Below are positions 32,294-39,562 of a DNA stretch of 45,487 nt, piece after piece. Positions within the stretch are counted from its first letter, which is position 1, and the number at the start of each line of letters is the position of its first letter. The translations under genes were made by a program, and so were the position numbers. The notes beneath the pieces are model-generated. The model was not told the DNA's origin. It saw only the letters and a list, made by a program, of their open reading frames with translations, and did no database searches. This stretch comes from an uncultured Luminiphilus sp. (GTDB taxonomy: Bacteria; Pseudomonadota; Gammaproteobacteria; Pseudomonadales; Halieaceae): contig CALSVI010000007.1 of the NCBI GenBank assembly GCA_943840615.1, forward strand, positions 1 through 45,487, read 5' to 3'.

Positions 32294-33856
32294 TCAGGCG
32301 TCTTCGCTGCTGTCGGGTTCAGCCGGCGGCTGACACCCGGTTGCACAGCATTGGCCGGGCTGCTTTTGTCGACTCGGAGCACCGGAAGAGCCCGTTTCAG
32401 CGACTCCCCGATCCAACAGCCGCTCAACCAGAGCGCGACGTTCCTCAATGGGATATCGCCTGAAAATCTCACGCTTCATCGCCTGTGGTGACCCGCCACC
32501 ATGCAGACTGATCACAGAATACCAGCCTCCGGTTGACGAAGCCGAAATGTCCCCCATGAATCGCGCTACCTGCGCACGTTGCTCATAGGGAATATCGGCG
32601 CGACCCGCCATTAAGGTCGCCAAATCGCCCGAAGTTGCCGGGTTGTGGTCCTCATCGGGGCCGGGCAGTGCCACAATCAGACCGCCCGATACCTCGTGCG
32701 CGATGCGGTGCATGTCATAGATCTGCGTCGCGAGAAGCAGTTTGCCCACATTTGAAAAAACGGGCTCCGGCATCCATGAGCCACAGGGGTCCTGAATGCC
32801 ATATACGGACGCCGCGACGCCACAGGCGAAAAATCCCTCCACCAGCTTAATGAGTTCCGCCATGCTGTCGCGCAAGTGCGGCACCGTCTCCATGTCGAGG
32901 CCATTGGCTTCGGTCATCAAGGCACCGGCACCAATCAGCAAATCACCGAAACCCGCTCGGGCACCAATGCAGCTGTGTCGGTGGTGGTTGGCATAAGACG
33001 TAACCAGGTGCTCGGTGTACTCATGCTCTCCTGCAAAGAAAACCTGATCCCATGGCACGAACACCTGATCGAAGTGGCACACCGCCACACTCTGGCCATA
33101 TTTTGAGCTGAACTCGGCCTCTGCCTCTCCGGGACGACCCGCCGGTCGCGAAATAATGGTCAGTCCCTTCGCGTCAATAGGCACGGCGCAACAGATCGCA
33201 AAGTCTGCATCTTCCTTGCGCATAGTGCGACAAGGCATGACCAACAGCTCATGCATATAAGGGCCGCCGGTGACAATTGCTTTAACACCCGAGATGACAA
33301 CACCCTCGGCACTGCGCTTGGTGATATGAACATAACTGTCCCTGACAGCCTGGTCCCCTGGTCGCTTGCTCCGATCACCTTTGCCATCGGTCATCGCGAC
33401 CCCCAGCGTCAGGTCCTCGTCCTGAATACGATGCAAGTAAGACAGAAAGCGCTCGTGTTGTTCGCCTCCGGTGTCCTCAGACATCTGCCATGTGGCTTGG
33501 TATATCGCGTTTAAGGCATCGTGGGTCAGGTAACGCTGGGCGCACCCACTTTCCCGGCAAACGAGACGCACGGCCTCCAACTTGGAGAGCAGGTCTTCGG
33601 AATGGCGATTAATGTGCAGCATCCGATTGACGGTTTTGCCAGAGGTCCCCTGCTCAGCCAACATGAGGCCGCCATACTCCGGTTTCTGGGCAAAGTCGTA
33701 GGTGACACCCACCGCCCTGACCCCGGGCTTCAGGCGAGGATCATCCGCCACCGACTCTACCAAGTCGCCATCGACATAGACCGTAGGGTTGTACTCACGA
33801 AGGCTCGCTTCGTAATCGGCCGCACTCATGATTCGGCCACCCGCTTTCATCAACAT
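32294..33856 (-). CDS. HpaB / 4-hydroxybutyryl-CoA dehydratase family flavoprotein
   Basis: 520 residues from the ATG at 33856 with GGGAG 6 nt upstream; a GTG at 33874 abutting the PrpD stop is an alternative. Family landmarks: SAADYEASLREYNPTVYVDG at the N-terminus, DALNAIYQATW, YVHITKRSAEGVVISGVKAI, a YANHHRHSCIGARAGFGDLL segment, and GTSGDLATLMAGR-like TSGDLATLMAGRADIP. FAD-binding acyl-CoA-dehydrogenase fold. Compared by eye with the [4Fe-4S] dehydratase AbfD (ligands Cys99, Cys103, His292, Cys299), it keeps Cys105 and the His but has Tyr109 and Ala299 where two ligand Cys should be, so it is more likely an FADH2-dependent monooxygenase-type enzyme. Second gene after PrpD2. Confidence 0.88.
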   Translation of the reverse strand: MLMKAGGRIMSAADYEASLREYNPTVYVDGDLVESVADDPRLKPGVRAVGVTYDFAQKPEYGGLMLAEQGTSGKTVNRMLHINRHSEDLLSKLEAVRLVCRESGCAQRYLTHDALNAIYQATWQMSEDTGGEQHERFLSYLHRIQDEDLTLGVAMTDGKGDRSKRPGDQAVRDSYVHITKRSAEGVVISGVKAIVTGGPYMHELLVMPCRTMRKEDADFAICCAVPIDAKGLTIISRPAGRPGEAEAEFSSKYGQSVAVCHFDQVFVPWDQVFFAGEHEYTEHLVTSYANHHRHSCIGARAGFGDLLIGAGALMTEANGLDMETVPHLRDSMAELIKLVEGFFACGVAASVYGIQDPCGSWMPEPVFSNVGKLLLATQIYDMHRIAHEVSGGLIVALPGPDEDHNPATSGDLATLMAGRADIPYEQRAQVARFMGDISASSTGGWYSVISLHGGGSPQAMKREIFRRYPIEERRALVERLLDRGVAETGSSGAPSRQKQPGQCCATGCQPPAEPDSSEDA

Positions 33857-33874
33857 CACTTGCTCCCGGGGCAC

Positions 33875-35293
33875 TCAGCCCGCGCTGTTGGCTTCAGTCC
33901 GCAACAGTGCCATCAAGCCTGTCACGTTATTCACTTCATCGAGCTGCATCAGCATGTCCCACGTTGCTAAGGCTGATTCATTCGAAATTGTTAGGCCGCA
34001 ATTGGCCAAAAACTTCTCTCGCACCTGGTCTGCAGATAACAGCTGACCCTCTGCACCCCGATTGACGGTCAAAAAGTGCTCAAGGCGTGTGCCATCCTTG
34101 AGGGTAAGACTGACCCCTCCTGAAAAGGCCTCTGGATAATGCGATCGTTCGTCGTGCGCGCAGTCAACGCGCTGCGCAAGCGCCAGCACTTCGGCATCGA
34201 GCCGCGCTTCGTCTTCCAGATCGGCCAGGCCAAATTGGCCCTTACACAAGGCGGTGGCAACCGCATAAGGCACGCTGAACTTGGCGTCATATTCGCTCTG
34301 GGGAACCCGCTTACTCTCGATCGGGTTTACCACCACTCCGAACTGGCGCTCATCCAATAAGACGGTGACCGATTCGATCTTATCAGGGGTCAACGCGTGT
34401 TGCTGTTTGAGCTCTAGCGCTGCATCCACCGGCGCATGATTAAAGTGGCAGATCGGGTAAGGCTTGATGGCAACCGATCTCAGCGCCCATTCCTTGAAAA
34501 GTTGCTCCGAGATCGTGTCGGTCTCCACCGACGTACCCGGGGCATAGAGCGCATAAAAACCAAACCGCCCCCCATAAGCCTCACCCGGCCCTTCAAATCC
34601 CGAGACACCCAGCGCGGCCGCCTGTAGCGCCGCAGAGGCCGCCCACCCGGGATGCAGTCGCTTGGTCCAACTCCCGTCATCGAGGAACGCCATGCTGCCA
34701 CTGCTAAAACTCAGCGCCACACCTTGAGTCCGCACCAGCGCGTCGCTATCCCCTCCCATCAGTCGCGCTGCCGCCACTGACGCACCGAATACCCCGACCA
34801 CACCGGTTGGGTGAAAACCAACCTGCTGAAAGACCCCTCCTGCCTGAGTTCCCAACATGGCATCAATTTCGATCGCCATGAGCGTGGACAACAGTAAATC
34901 GGCACCCGTTAGCTGGTTTTGCTCAGCTAGCGCCAATGCTGCCGGGAATGCGCTGGCGGAACAGTGCACCACGGACGCCAGATGGGTGTCGTCATAGTCA
35001 AGCCCGTGAATCAACAACCCGTTCATCAGTGCCGCATCTCTGAGCGCCACCGTGTTCGATTGCCCCACGATAGTCGAAGCTCCCGCACTACCCAGCAAGC
35101 TGAGGGATTCAAGCGATTTGGTCGCGAAGTCATAGTGGCGCGAGGCAAACGCGATCCCGATGGCATCTGCCAGACAAAGTTTGAGATAGTCCCAGACGTC
35201 CGGAGGAACATCGCTCCGCTGAAGTGACAGCGCGCGATCCGCAATCGCACGGCTCAGCGGCGCGGTCTTTTGATTGAGATGTGATGCCTGCAT
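33875..35293 (-). CDS. MmgE/PrpD family protein (copy 2)
   Basis: 472 residues from the ATG at 35293, which has a GGAG 7 nt upstream; the frame extends to a TTG at 35329 but that region holds the operator. Family stretches: LKLCLADAIGIAFASRHYDF, LIHGLDYDDTHLASVVHCSA (active-site region), QVGFHPTGVVGVFGAS, and IKPYPICHFNHAPVDAALEL. It probably dehydrates or isomerises a branched hydroxy-diacid or a CoA-free intermediate. It is the first gene of an operon with the HpaB-like flavoprotein (the stop is followed directly by the next frame). A perfect TGTCCGGACA lies 16 bp before the start. Pseudomonas itaconate loci carry a MmgE/PrpD gene too. Confidence 0.9.
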   Translation of the reverse strand: MQASHLNQKTAPLSRAIADRALSLQRSDVPPDVWDYLKLCLADAIGIAFASRHYDFATKSLESLSLLGSAGASTIVGQSNTVALRDAALMNGLLIHGLDYDDTHLASVVHCSASAFPAALALAEQNQLTGADLLLSTLMAIEIDAMLGTQAGGVFQQVGFHPTGVVGVFGASVAAARLMGGDSDALVRTQGVALSFSSGSMAFLDDGSWTKRLHPGWAASAALQAAALGVSGFEGPGEAYGGRFGFYALYAPGTSVETDTISEQLFKEWALRSVAIKPYPICHFNHAPVDAALELKQQHALTPDKIESVTVLLDERQFGVVVNPIESKRVPQSEYDAKFSVPYAVATALCKGQFGLADLEDEARLDAEVLALAQRVDCAHDERSHYPEAFSGGVSLTLKDGTRLEHFLTVNRGAEGQLLSADQVREKFLANCGLTISNESALATWDMLMQLDEVNNVTGLMALLRTEANSAG

Positions 35294-35308
35294 CGGACAC
35301 TCCACAAA

Positions 35309-35318
35309 TGTCCGGACA
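35309..35318. promoter_or_regulatory. Perfect TGTCCGGACA operator before PrpD2
   Basis: Perfect palindrome with AAATG/CATGA flanks, 16 bp before the PrpD2 ATG. On the minus strand TATCAT precedes and shares its last T with the site, a -10-like arrangement also seen before gntR/HutC. Confidence 0.7.
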
Positions 35319-35416
35319 TGATACACCAACCGCTGCGTGATTCCGACTCAGTGCGGCGGGATTAAGTGCAGGCGATGTCGCCTTGCAAGCCTCGAGAGGT
35401 GGACCTGACGAGTGAT

Positions 35417-36304
35417 TCAGGCCTGCAATTTATCGGCCAGCGCCAAAATCCGCTGGCTTTTATAGACGATCGGATAGTCAATAAAGTAGCCGTCGAGTTG
35501 GATAGACGCCGAACCCTCGGCCTCTGCCGCCTCAAAAGCCGCCACCACTGCGCGCGCGTGAGCGATTTCGTCTGGCGAGGGCGTAAACACTTCGTGGGTG
35601 AGGGGTATCTGATTGGGGTGGATACATAATTTACCGCCGAACCCAAACTGCTTGCCGTGCCGGGCCGATTGCAAAAATCGCGCGTCATCCTTTATTTGCA
35701 GCACCACCGTATCGATAGGCGGCTCAAGATCGCCGAGCCTCGACGCATGCGAGAGTTTCGCTCTGGCATAAGCCAACACTGCCTCGTCGGCGTTCCACTC
35801 ATAATTCAGGTCCAACGTGTAATCGCCGCCACCGAAGGCCATGCGCTTAATGCGGCTCTCCGCTGTCGCAATCTTTCTTGCTGACGCTACCCCCGCCGCT
35901 GTCTCAATGATCGGCATCAGATCCAGGCCACCCACTGCCATGCCCTGCTCTGTCTCCGCCGCGGCCAGCAGCCTCTCGAGCTGATTGAGACAGGAGCGGG
36001 ACTCCACCTTGGGCAGCACAATACCGTCGAGCCAGGGTCCCACTGTCGCTTTGATATCTTCCTCGCAATAAGGGGTATCGATGCTGTTCACGCGAACATA
36101 ATGCCGGGTGCCACTCTGTGGGCGCGCACTGAAAGCCTCGACAACACATTGCCTCGCCGCGGGTTTCTCACTGATCGCTACCGCATCCTCAAGATCGAGA
36201 ATGACCGCATCAGCGCCCACCTCAAACACCTTCTCCACCCGGCGCGCATGATTGGCCGGCGTAAACAAGAAACTGCGCACAGGGGTCACATCAGTGTCGG
36301 TCAT
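35417..36304 (-). CDS. CitE-like acyl-CoA lyase (HpcH/HpaI family)
   Basis: 295 residues from the ATG at 36304, which begins one base after the gntR stop (TGATATG) with GGAG in front; the longer frame to 36418 lies in gntR. Motifs: SFLFTPANHARRVEKVFEVG, VILDLEDAVAISEKPAAR, HYVRVNSIDTPY, LMPIIETAAGV, MAFGGGDYTLDL and GFGGKLCIHPNQIPLTHEVF, all of the malyl-/citramalyl-CoA lyase type. Acts in the cytosol, splitting a 3-hydroxyacyl-CoA such as citramalyl-CoA or beta-methylmalyl-CoA into two smaller acyl units, Mg-dependent. It lies in an operon with the HutC-type GntR regulator and across from the MaoC hydratase, giving a hydratase plus lyase pair. Exact CoA ester unknown. Confidence 0.9.
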   Translation of the reverse strand: MTDTDVTPVRSFLFTPANHARRVEKVFEVGADAVILDLEDAVAISEKPAARQCVVEAFSARPQSGTRHYVRVNSIDTPYCEEDIKATVGPWLDGIVLPKVESRSCLNQLERLLAAAETEQGMAVGGLDLMPIIETAAGVASARKIATAESRIKRMAFGGGDYTLDLNYEWNADEAVLAYARAKLSHASRLGDLEPPIDTVVLQIKDDARFLQSARHGKQFGFGGKLCIHPNQIPLTHEVFTPSPDEIAHARAVVAAFEAAEAEGSASIQLDGYFIDYPIVYKSQRILALADKLQA

Positions 36305-36305
36305 A

Positions 36306-37109
36306 TCAATTGCTCCAGGACCAGTGATCAGCTGTCTGCCAGCCGCGAGTAAATTCAAAGGTATAGCTGAAATTGCTGGCGGGATGTTCCGAGATGGAGA
36401 CTTCAAAAATACGCCCACCCCTACCCTGATAAAACCGACTTACACTCAGCGACGGTGACCCCGCCTCAACGCCGAGCACCTCTGCCTTTTGCTCCGACAG
36501 CACGCCCGCCGTAAGACGAATGGTGATGTTCTCGATCGACTCCTTGAACGTCTCGGCAATCATTTCGTAAACCGGCCGAGAACCTCCTCCCAGCCTCTGA
36601 GCGATCGAGCCATACTCTGGAATCACGTACACGTCGGCCCAGCATATCGGCAGACCCTCTGGACCTAATGTCCGCAAACCCGAAATCCGGACCCATTCAT
36701 CCCCTGCCTGACAGCCCAGCTCCCGCGCGAGTGCCTTGTCGGCCTCGATTCGATCGTCAGACAGCAGTCGAAATAAACTACTGTCGGGGTAGCTAAACAG
36801 CTCAGAGGGAGAACGCACCATTTGAACGAAGGCGGGTGAAGCCTCTGTGGAGAGCACCAGCGTGCCCCTGCCTCGCTGTCTTTTGACCAGACCCATATCC
36901 TCGAGAACACGGAGGGCCTCGCGAATGGTGTGCCGACTCGCCTCGAAGCGATCGATCAGGTCCAACTCGCCAGGCAAAAATGTGCCGACGGGAAACTTGC
37001 CCTCGCGAATACCTGCCAACAGGTTATCGGATATCTGACGGTAAAGCGGTATACGAGATCCGGCTTGCGAATCCTTTCCTCCACCCTTTTTTGCTTGGTC
37101 AGCTTGCAT
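36306..37109 (-). CDS. GntR family regulator, HutC subfamily (UTRA domain)
   Basis: 267 residues from the ATG at 37109. Winged helix near residues 18-85 with SRIPLYRQISDNLLAGIREG, LIDRFEASRHTIREALRVLE and VKRQRGRGTLV, followed by a UTRA effector domain (ENITIRLTAGVLSEQKAEVL, GSPSLSVSRFYQGRGGRIFE, ending in an aromatic tail). A frame running back to 37214 would include the operator and the promoter, so it is rejected. The promoter on the minus strand is TTGTGG-16 bp-TAAAAT, and TGTCTGGACA begins at the last T of the -10, so self-repression is likely. This is the best candidate for the protein that binds the seven TGTCCGGACA-type sites in the window. Confidence 0.92.
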   Translation of the reverse strand: MQADQAKKGGGKDSQAGSRIPLYRQISDNLLAGIREGKFPVGTFLPGELDLIDRFEASRHTIREALRVLEDMGLVKRQRGRGTLVLSTEASPAFVQMVRSPSELFSYPDSSLFRLLSDDRIEADKALARELGCQAGDEWVRISGLRTLGPEGLPICWADVYVIPEYGSIAQRLGGGSRPVYEMIAETFKESIENITIRLTAGVLSEQKAEVLGVEAGSPSLSVSRFYQGRGGRIFEVSISEHPASNFSYTFEFTRGWQTADHWSWSN

Positions 37110-37137
37110 GACAGGTCTGAACCCCCCAGACTTCAAT

Positions 37138-37147
37138 TGTCCAGACA
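37138..37147. promoter_or_regulatory. TGTCCGGACA-type operator between gntR/HutC and MaoC
   Basis: TGTCCAGACA inside AATTGTCCAGACATTT, one mismatch. It lies in the 97-bp divergent interval, directly downstream of the gntR -10 hexamer, and can control both gntR-citE and maoC-acyl-CoA dehydrogenase. Confidence 0.65.
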
Positions 37148-37174
37148 TTTTAGATGGATCTCGGACCACCACAA
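37147..37174 (-). promoter_or_regulatory. Promoter of gntR/HutC-citE
   Basis: On the minus strand TTGTGG (37174-37169), a 16-bp spacer, then TAAAAT (37152-37147), whose last base is the first base of the operator at 37138-37147. Confidence 0.5.
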
Positions 37175-37206
37175 CCCATGTCTCACAATCCAGCAGGTAC
37201 CTGATC

Positions 37207-37695
37207 ATGGCCAAAACCAGTGCAAAAGCGCGCTACGCGCAGCAAAAGGGTCGCCTTTACGAAGATTTTGGGGTGGGGGATATCTATCACCACCTACCGG
37301 GTAGAACGATCTCTCAGCATGACAATGCCTGGTTCACCCTGCTGACGATGAACACACACCCTCTTCACTTCGACGAGGAGTACGCAGCAGAGACCGAATT
37401 CGGCCGACCATTGGTCGCAAGCCCTCTGACCGTGGCGATCGTTGTAGGCATGAGCGTCTCAGATGTAAGCGAGGCGGCGATTGCTAACCTGGGGTGGAAA
37501 GAAATCAAGCTGCCCGCGCCGGTCTTTCCCGGCGATACCCTGTATGCCAATACCGAGGTATTGGATAAACGTGAATCGCGCTCTAGACCCAATGCCGGCA
37601 TCGTCAGCGTGCTCACGCGAGGGATTAATCAGGACGATACCGAAGTCTGCGTCTTTGAACGTCAGATCCTGGTCCCGAAACGCGATCCCGCGTAA
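37207..37695 (+). CDS. MaoC-family acyl-CoA hydratase/dehydratase
   Basis: 162 residues from the ATG at 37207 (AGCAGG upstream); the frame is open back to 37108 but the earlier start is inside the divergent promoter. Hot-dog fold with the hydratase segment TMNTHPLHFDEEYAAETEFG, where Asn stands at the position of the usual catalytic Asp and the His is kept, then GRPLVASPLTVAIVVGMSV and LPAPVFPGDTLYANTEVLD. The subgroup includes mesaconyl-CoA and beta-methylmalyl-CoA (de)hydratases. It adds or removes water across the double bond of an enoyl-CoA diacid, feeding the CitE-like lyase. The acyl-CoA dehydrogenase follows 23 bp downstream. Operon and divergent operator tie it to gntR/citE. Confidence 0.9.
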   Translation: MAKTSAKARYAQQKGRLYEDFGVGDIYHHLPGRTISQHDNAWFTLLTMNTHPLHFDEEYAAETEFGRPLVASPLTVAIVVGMSVSDVSEAAIANLGWKEIKLPAPVFPGDTLYANTEVLDKRESRSRPNAGIVSVLTRGINQDDTEVCVFERQILVPKRDPA

Positions 37696-37718
37696 GTCCA
37701 TTCTTCAGGAGATCATCC

Positions 37719-38867
37719 ATGAACCACGACGCCTCGGTCGAACAACAGATTCTGGCCACCATCGACAAATGGGTGGAGCGAGAACTCCGGCCGATTGCCA
37801 GAGAATATGATCAAGCCGACGAGTACCCCACCGATTTGGTGGAGCAAATGAAGGAACTGGGGCTCTTCGGTGCGACGATCTCTGAAGAATATGGCGGTCT
37901 CGGATTGAGCGCCTCGACCTATGCGCGCATTGTGTCGCGTATCTGCGAGGTTTGGATGGCACCCTCGGGCATCTTTAACTCGCACCTCATCATGGCCAGC
38001 TGTGTGGAGCGCGGCGGTACCCAAGCGCAGAAAGAGCATTTTTTGCCCAAATTTGCCTCGGGTGAACTGCGCGGCGGTATTGGCCTGACGGAGCCAGATG
38101 CCGGATCCGACCTGCAGGGTATTCGTCTGGCGGCCAAAAAAGACGGGGACGACTACCTCCTCAACGGCACCAAAACCTGGATCTCCAACGGCATCAAAGG
38201 CAATTGTCTTGCAGTACTGACCAAGACTGATCCCAGTGCCTCACCTCCCCACCGTGGGATGAGCCTGTTTGTGTGCGAAAAAGGCGATGGCTTTAGCGTG
38301 GGTAAAAAACTAAAAAAGCTGGGATACCGTTCCATTGACAGCGCAGAGCTGATTTTTGAAGATTTTCGCGTATCGGCAGACAACCTGGTGGGCGGCGAGG
38401 AAGGCAGGGGGTTTCAGCAAGTGGCCGGCGGCTTGGAGCTGGGACGGATCAATATCGCTGCGCGCGGTGCTGGCATGGCTAAAGGTGCGACCAAGATGGC
38501 ACTTCACTATGCTATGGAGCGTAAAACCTTTGGTAAGGCGATTGCCGAACATCAAGCCATCCAGCTGAAACTCGCTGAAATGTCGACCCGCGCCGCCGCC
38601 GCTGAGCTGTTGGTGAGCCAGGCTGCTGCAAAATATGATCATCAAGAGCGGTGTGATTTAGAGGCCGGACAGGCCAAGTTTTTTGCCTCCGAGGCCGCCG
38701 TACAGAACAGTCTGGACGCGATGAGAGTATTCGGCGGCTATAGCTATTCACCAGAATATGAAATCGAGCGCTTCTATCGCGACGCACCCTTACTGTGTAT
38801 TGGCGAGGGCACCAATGAGATACAGCGCATGATCATCGCCAAGCAAATGGTAGCCAGAGCGAGCTAA
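37719..38867 (+). CDS. Acyl-CoA dehydrogenase
   Basis: 382 residues, normal for a mitochondrial-type acyl-CoA dehydrogenase. Domains: N-terminal helical part (VERELRPIARE), middle beta-domain with GGIGLTEPDAGSDLQGIRL and TWISNGIKG (FAD binding), C-terminal helical part with AMERKTFGKAIAEHQAIQ and the catalytic Glu in LLCIGEGTNEIQRM. AGGAG lies 8 nt upstream. It oxidises a saturated acyl-CoA to the 2,3-enoyl-CoA, passing electrons to ETF. Directly follows the MaoC hydratase, and together with it would convert a saturated methyl-branched diacid-CoA to its hydroxy form for the CitE-like lyase. Which acyl chain is not visible. Confidence 0.93.
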   Translation: MNHDASVEQQILATIDKWVERELRPIAREYDQADEYPTDLVEQMKELGLFGATISEEYGGLGLSASTYARIVSRICEVWMAPSGIFNSHLIMASCVERGGTQAQKEHFLPKFASGELRGGIGLTEPDAGSDLQGIRLAAKKDGDDYLLNGTKTWISNGIKGNCLAVLTKTDPSASPPHRGMSLFVCEKGDGFSVGKKLKKLGYRSIDSAELIFEDFRVSADNLVGGEEGRGFQQVAGGLELGRINIAARGAGMAKGATKMALHYAMERKTFGKAIAEHQAIQLKLAEMSTRAAAAELLVSQAAAKYDHQERCDLEAGQAKFFASEAAVQNSLDAMRVFGGYSYSPEYEIERFYRDAPLLCIGEGTNEIQRMIIAKQMVARAS

Positions 38868-38884
38868 GCCAAGACCTGCGCTGA

Positions 38885-39553
38885 TCAGTCGAGCACCGTC
38901 ATGAACTCGCGGGCATCGAGCCGCTCGGTGCGGTAAGTGTTGACGAGAGCGTCGGGATCCGCGTAGCCCAAAGACAGGCCGCACACCAACATCTGCTCAG
39001 CCGGCGCCTCCAGAATAGGCATGACACTGTCGTGGTAAGGGCAAAACGCCGCCTGTGCGCAGGTTTCCATGCCCAATTCTCGGGCCGCCAACATAAAGGA
39101 TTGCAAAAACATCCCGTAGTCGACCCAGCTCCCCTGCTCCATGTCGCGATCAATGGTAAAAAACAGCGCCACGGGGGCGCCAAAGAACTGATAATTTTGC
39201 ACGCGGTAGTTTTTGACCGCCTGAGCGTCTTGCCGCTCTATTCCCAGCAGTCCGTATAAGCCAAAGCCCGTCTGTCGCCGCCGACCAATATAGGGCTCAC
39301 GCCATTCGCGGGGGTAATAGTGATACTCGTAAGCGCCCTCATCACCGGCCAGGTAGCGCTTGGAACACGCTTCGGTAATGCGGTCCTTGCGACCACCACG
39401 AACAATGTAGACATGCCAGGGCTGAATATTCGATCCCGACGGCGCGCGACCCGCAATGGTCAGAAGCGCTTCAATCTGCTCGTCGCTGACCGGGCTGTCA
39501 GACAGGAAAGCACGAATACTCTGCCGTCCGACAATCGCCTCAGACACTCTCAC
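38885..39553 (-). CDS. Nitroreductase family FMN oxidoreductase
   Basis: 222 residues with a GTG start at 39553 and GAGG 8 nt upstream. The N-terminal GRQSIRAFLSDSPVSDEQIE, RAPSGSNIQPWHVYIVRGG (FMN-binding) and the C-terminal LVCGLSLGYADPDALVNTYR are typical of the nitroreductase superfamily. The likely role is a flavin- and NAD(P)H-dependent reduction of an enone, quinone, nitro or aldehyde group. Last gene of the aceE-HMGL-nitroreductase run, with a 9-nt gap. RutE is in the same superfamily but this protein is longer, so no rut assignment is made. Confidence 0.88.
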   Translation of the reverse strand: MRVSEAIVGRQSIRAFLSDSPVSDEQIEALLTIAGRAPSGSNIQPWHVYIVRGGRKDRITEACSKRYLAGDEGAYEYHYYPREWREPYIGRRRQTGFGLYGLLGIERQDAQAVKNYRVQNYQFFGAPVALFFTIDRDMEQGSWVDYGMFLQSFMLAARELGMETCAQAAFCPYHDSVMPILEAPAEQMLVCGLSLGYADPDALVNTYRTERLDAREFMTVLD

Positions 39554-39562
39554 ACTGTTACC

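Noticed and set aside
32262..32303. AGACGC/GCGTCT pairing as a terminator between TauD and the HpaB-like gene
   Set aside because: The loop is about 30 nt long and no U-tract follows.
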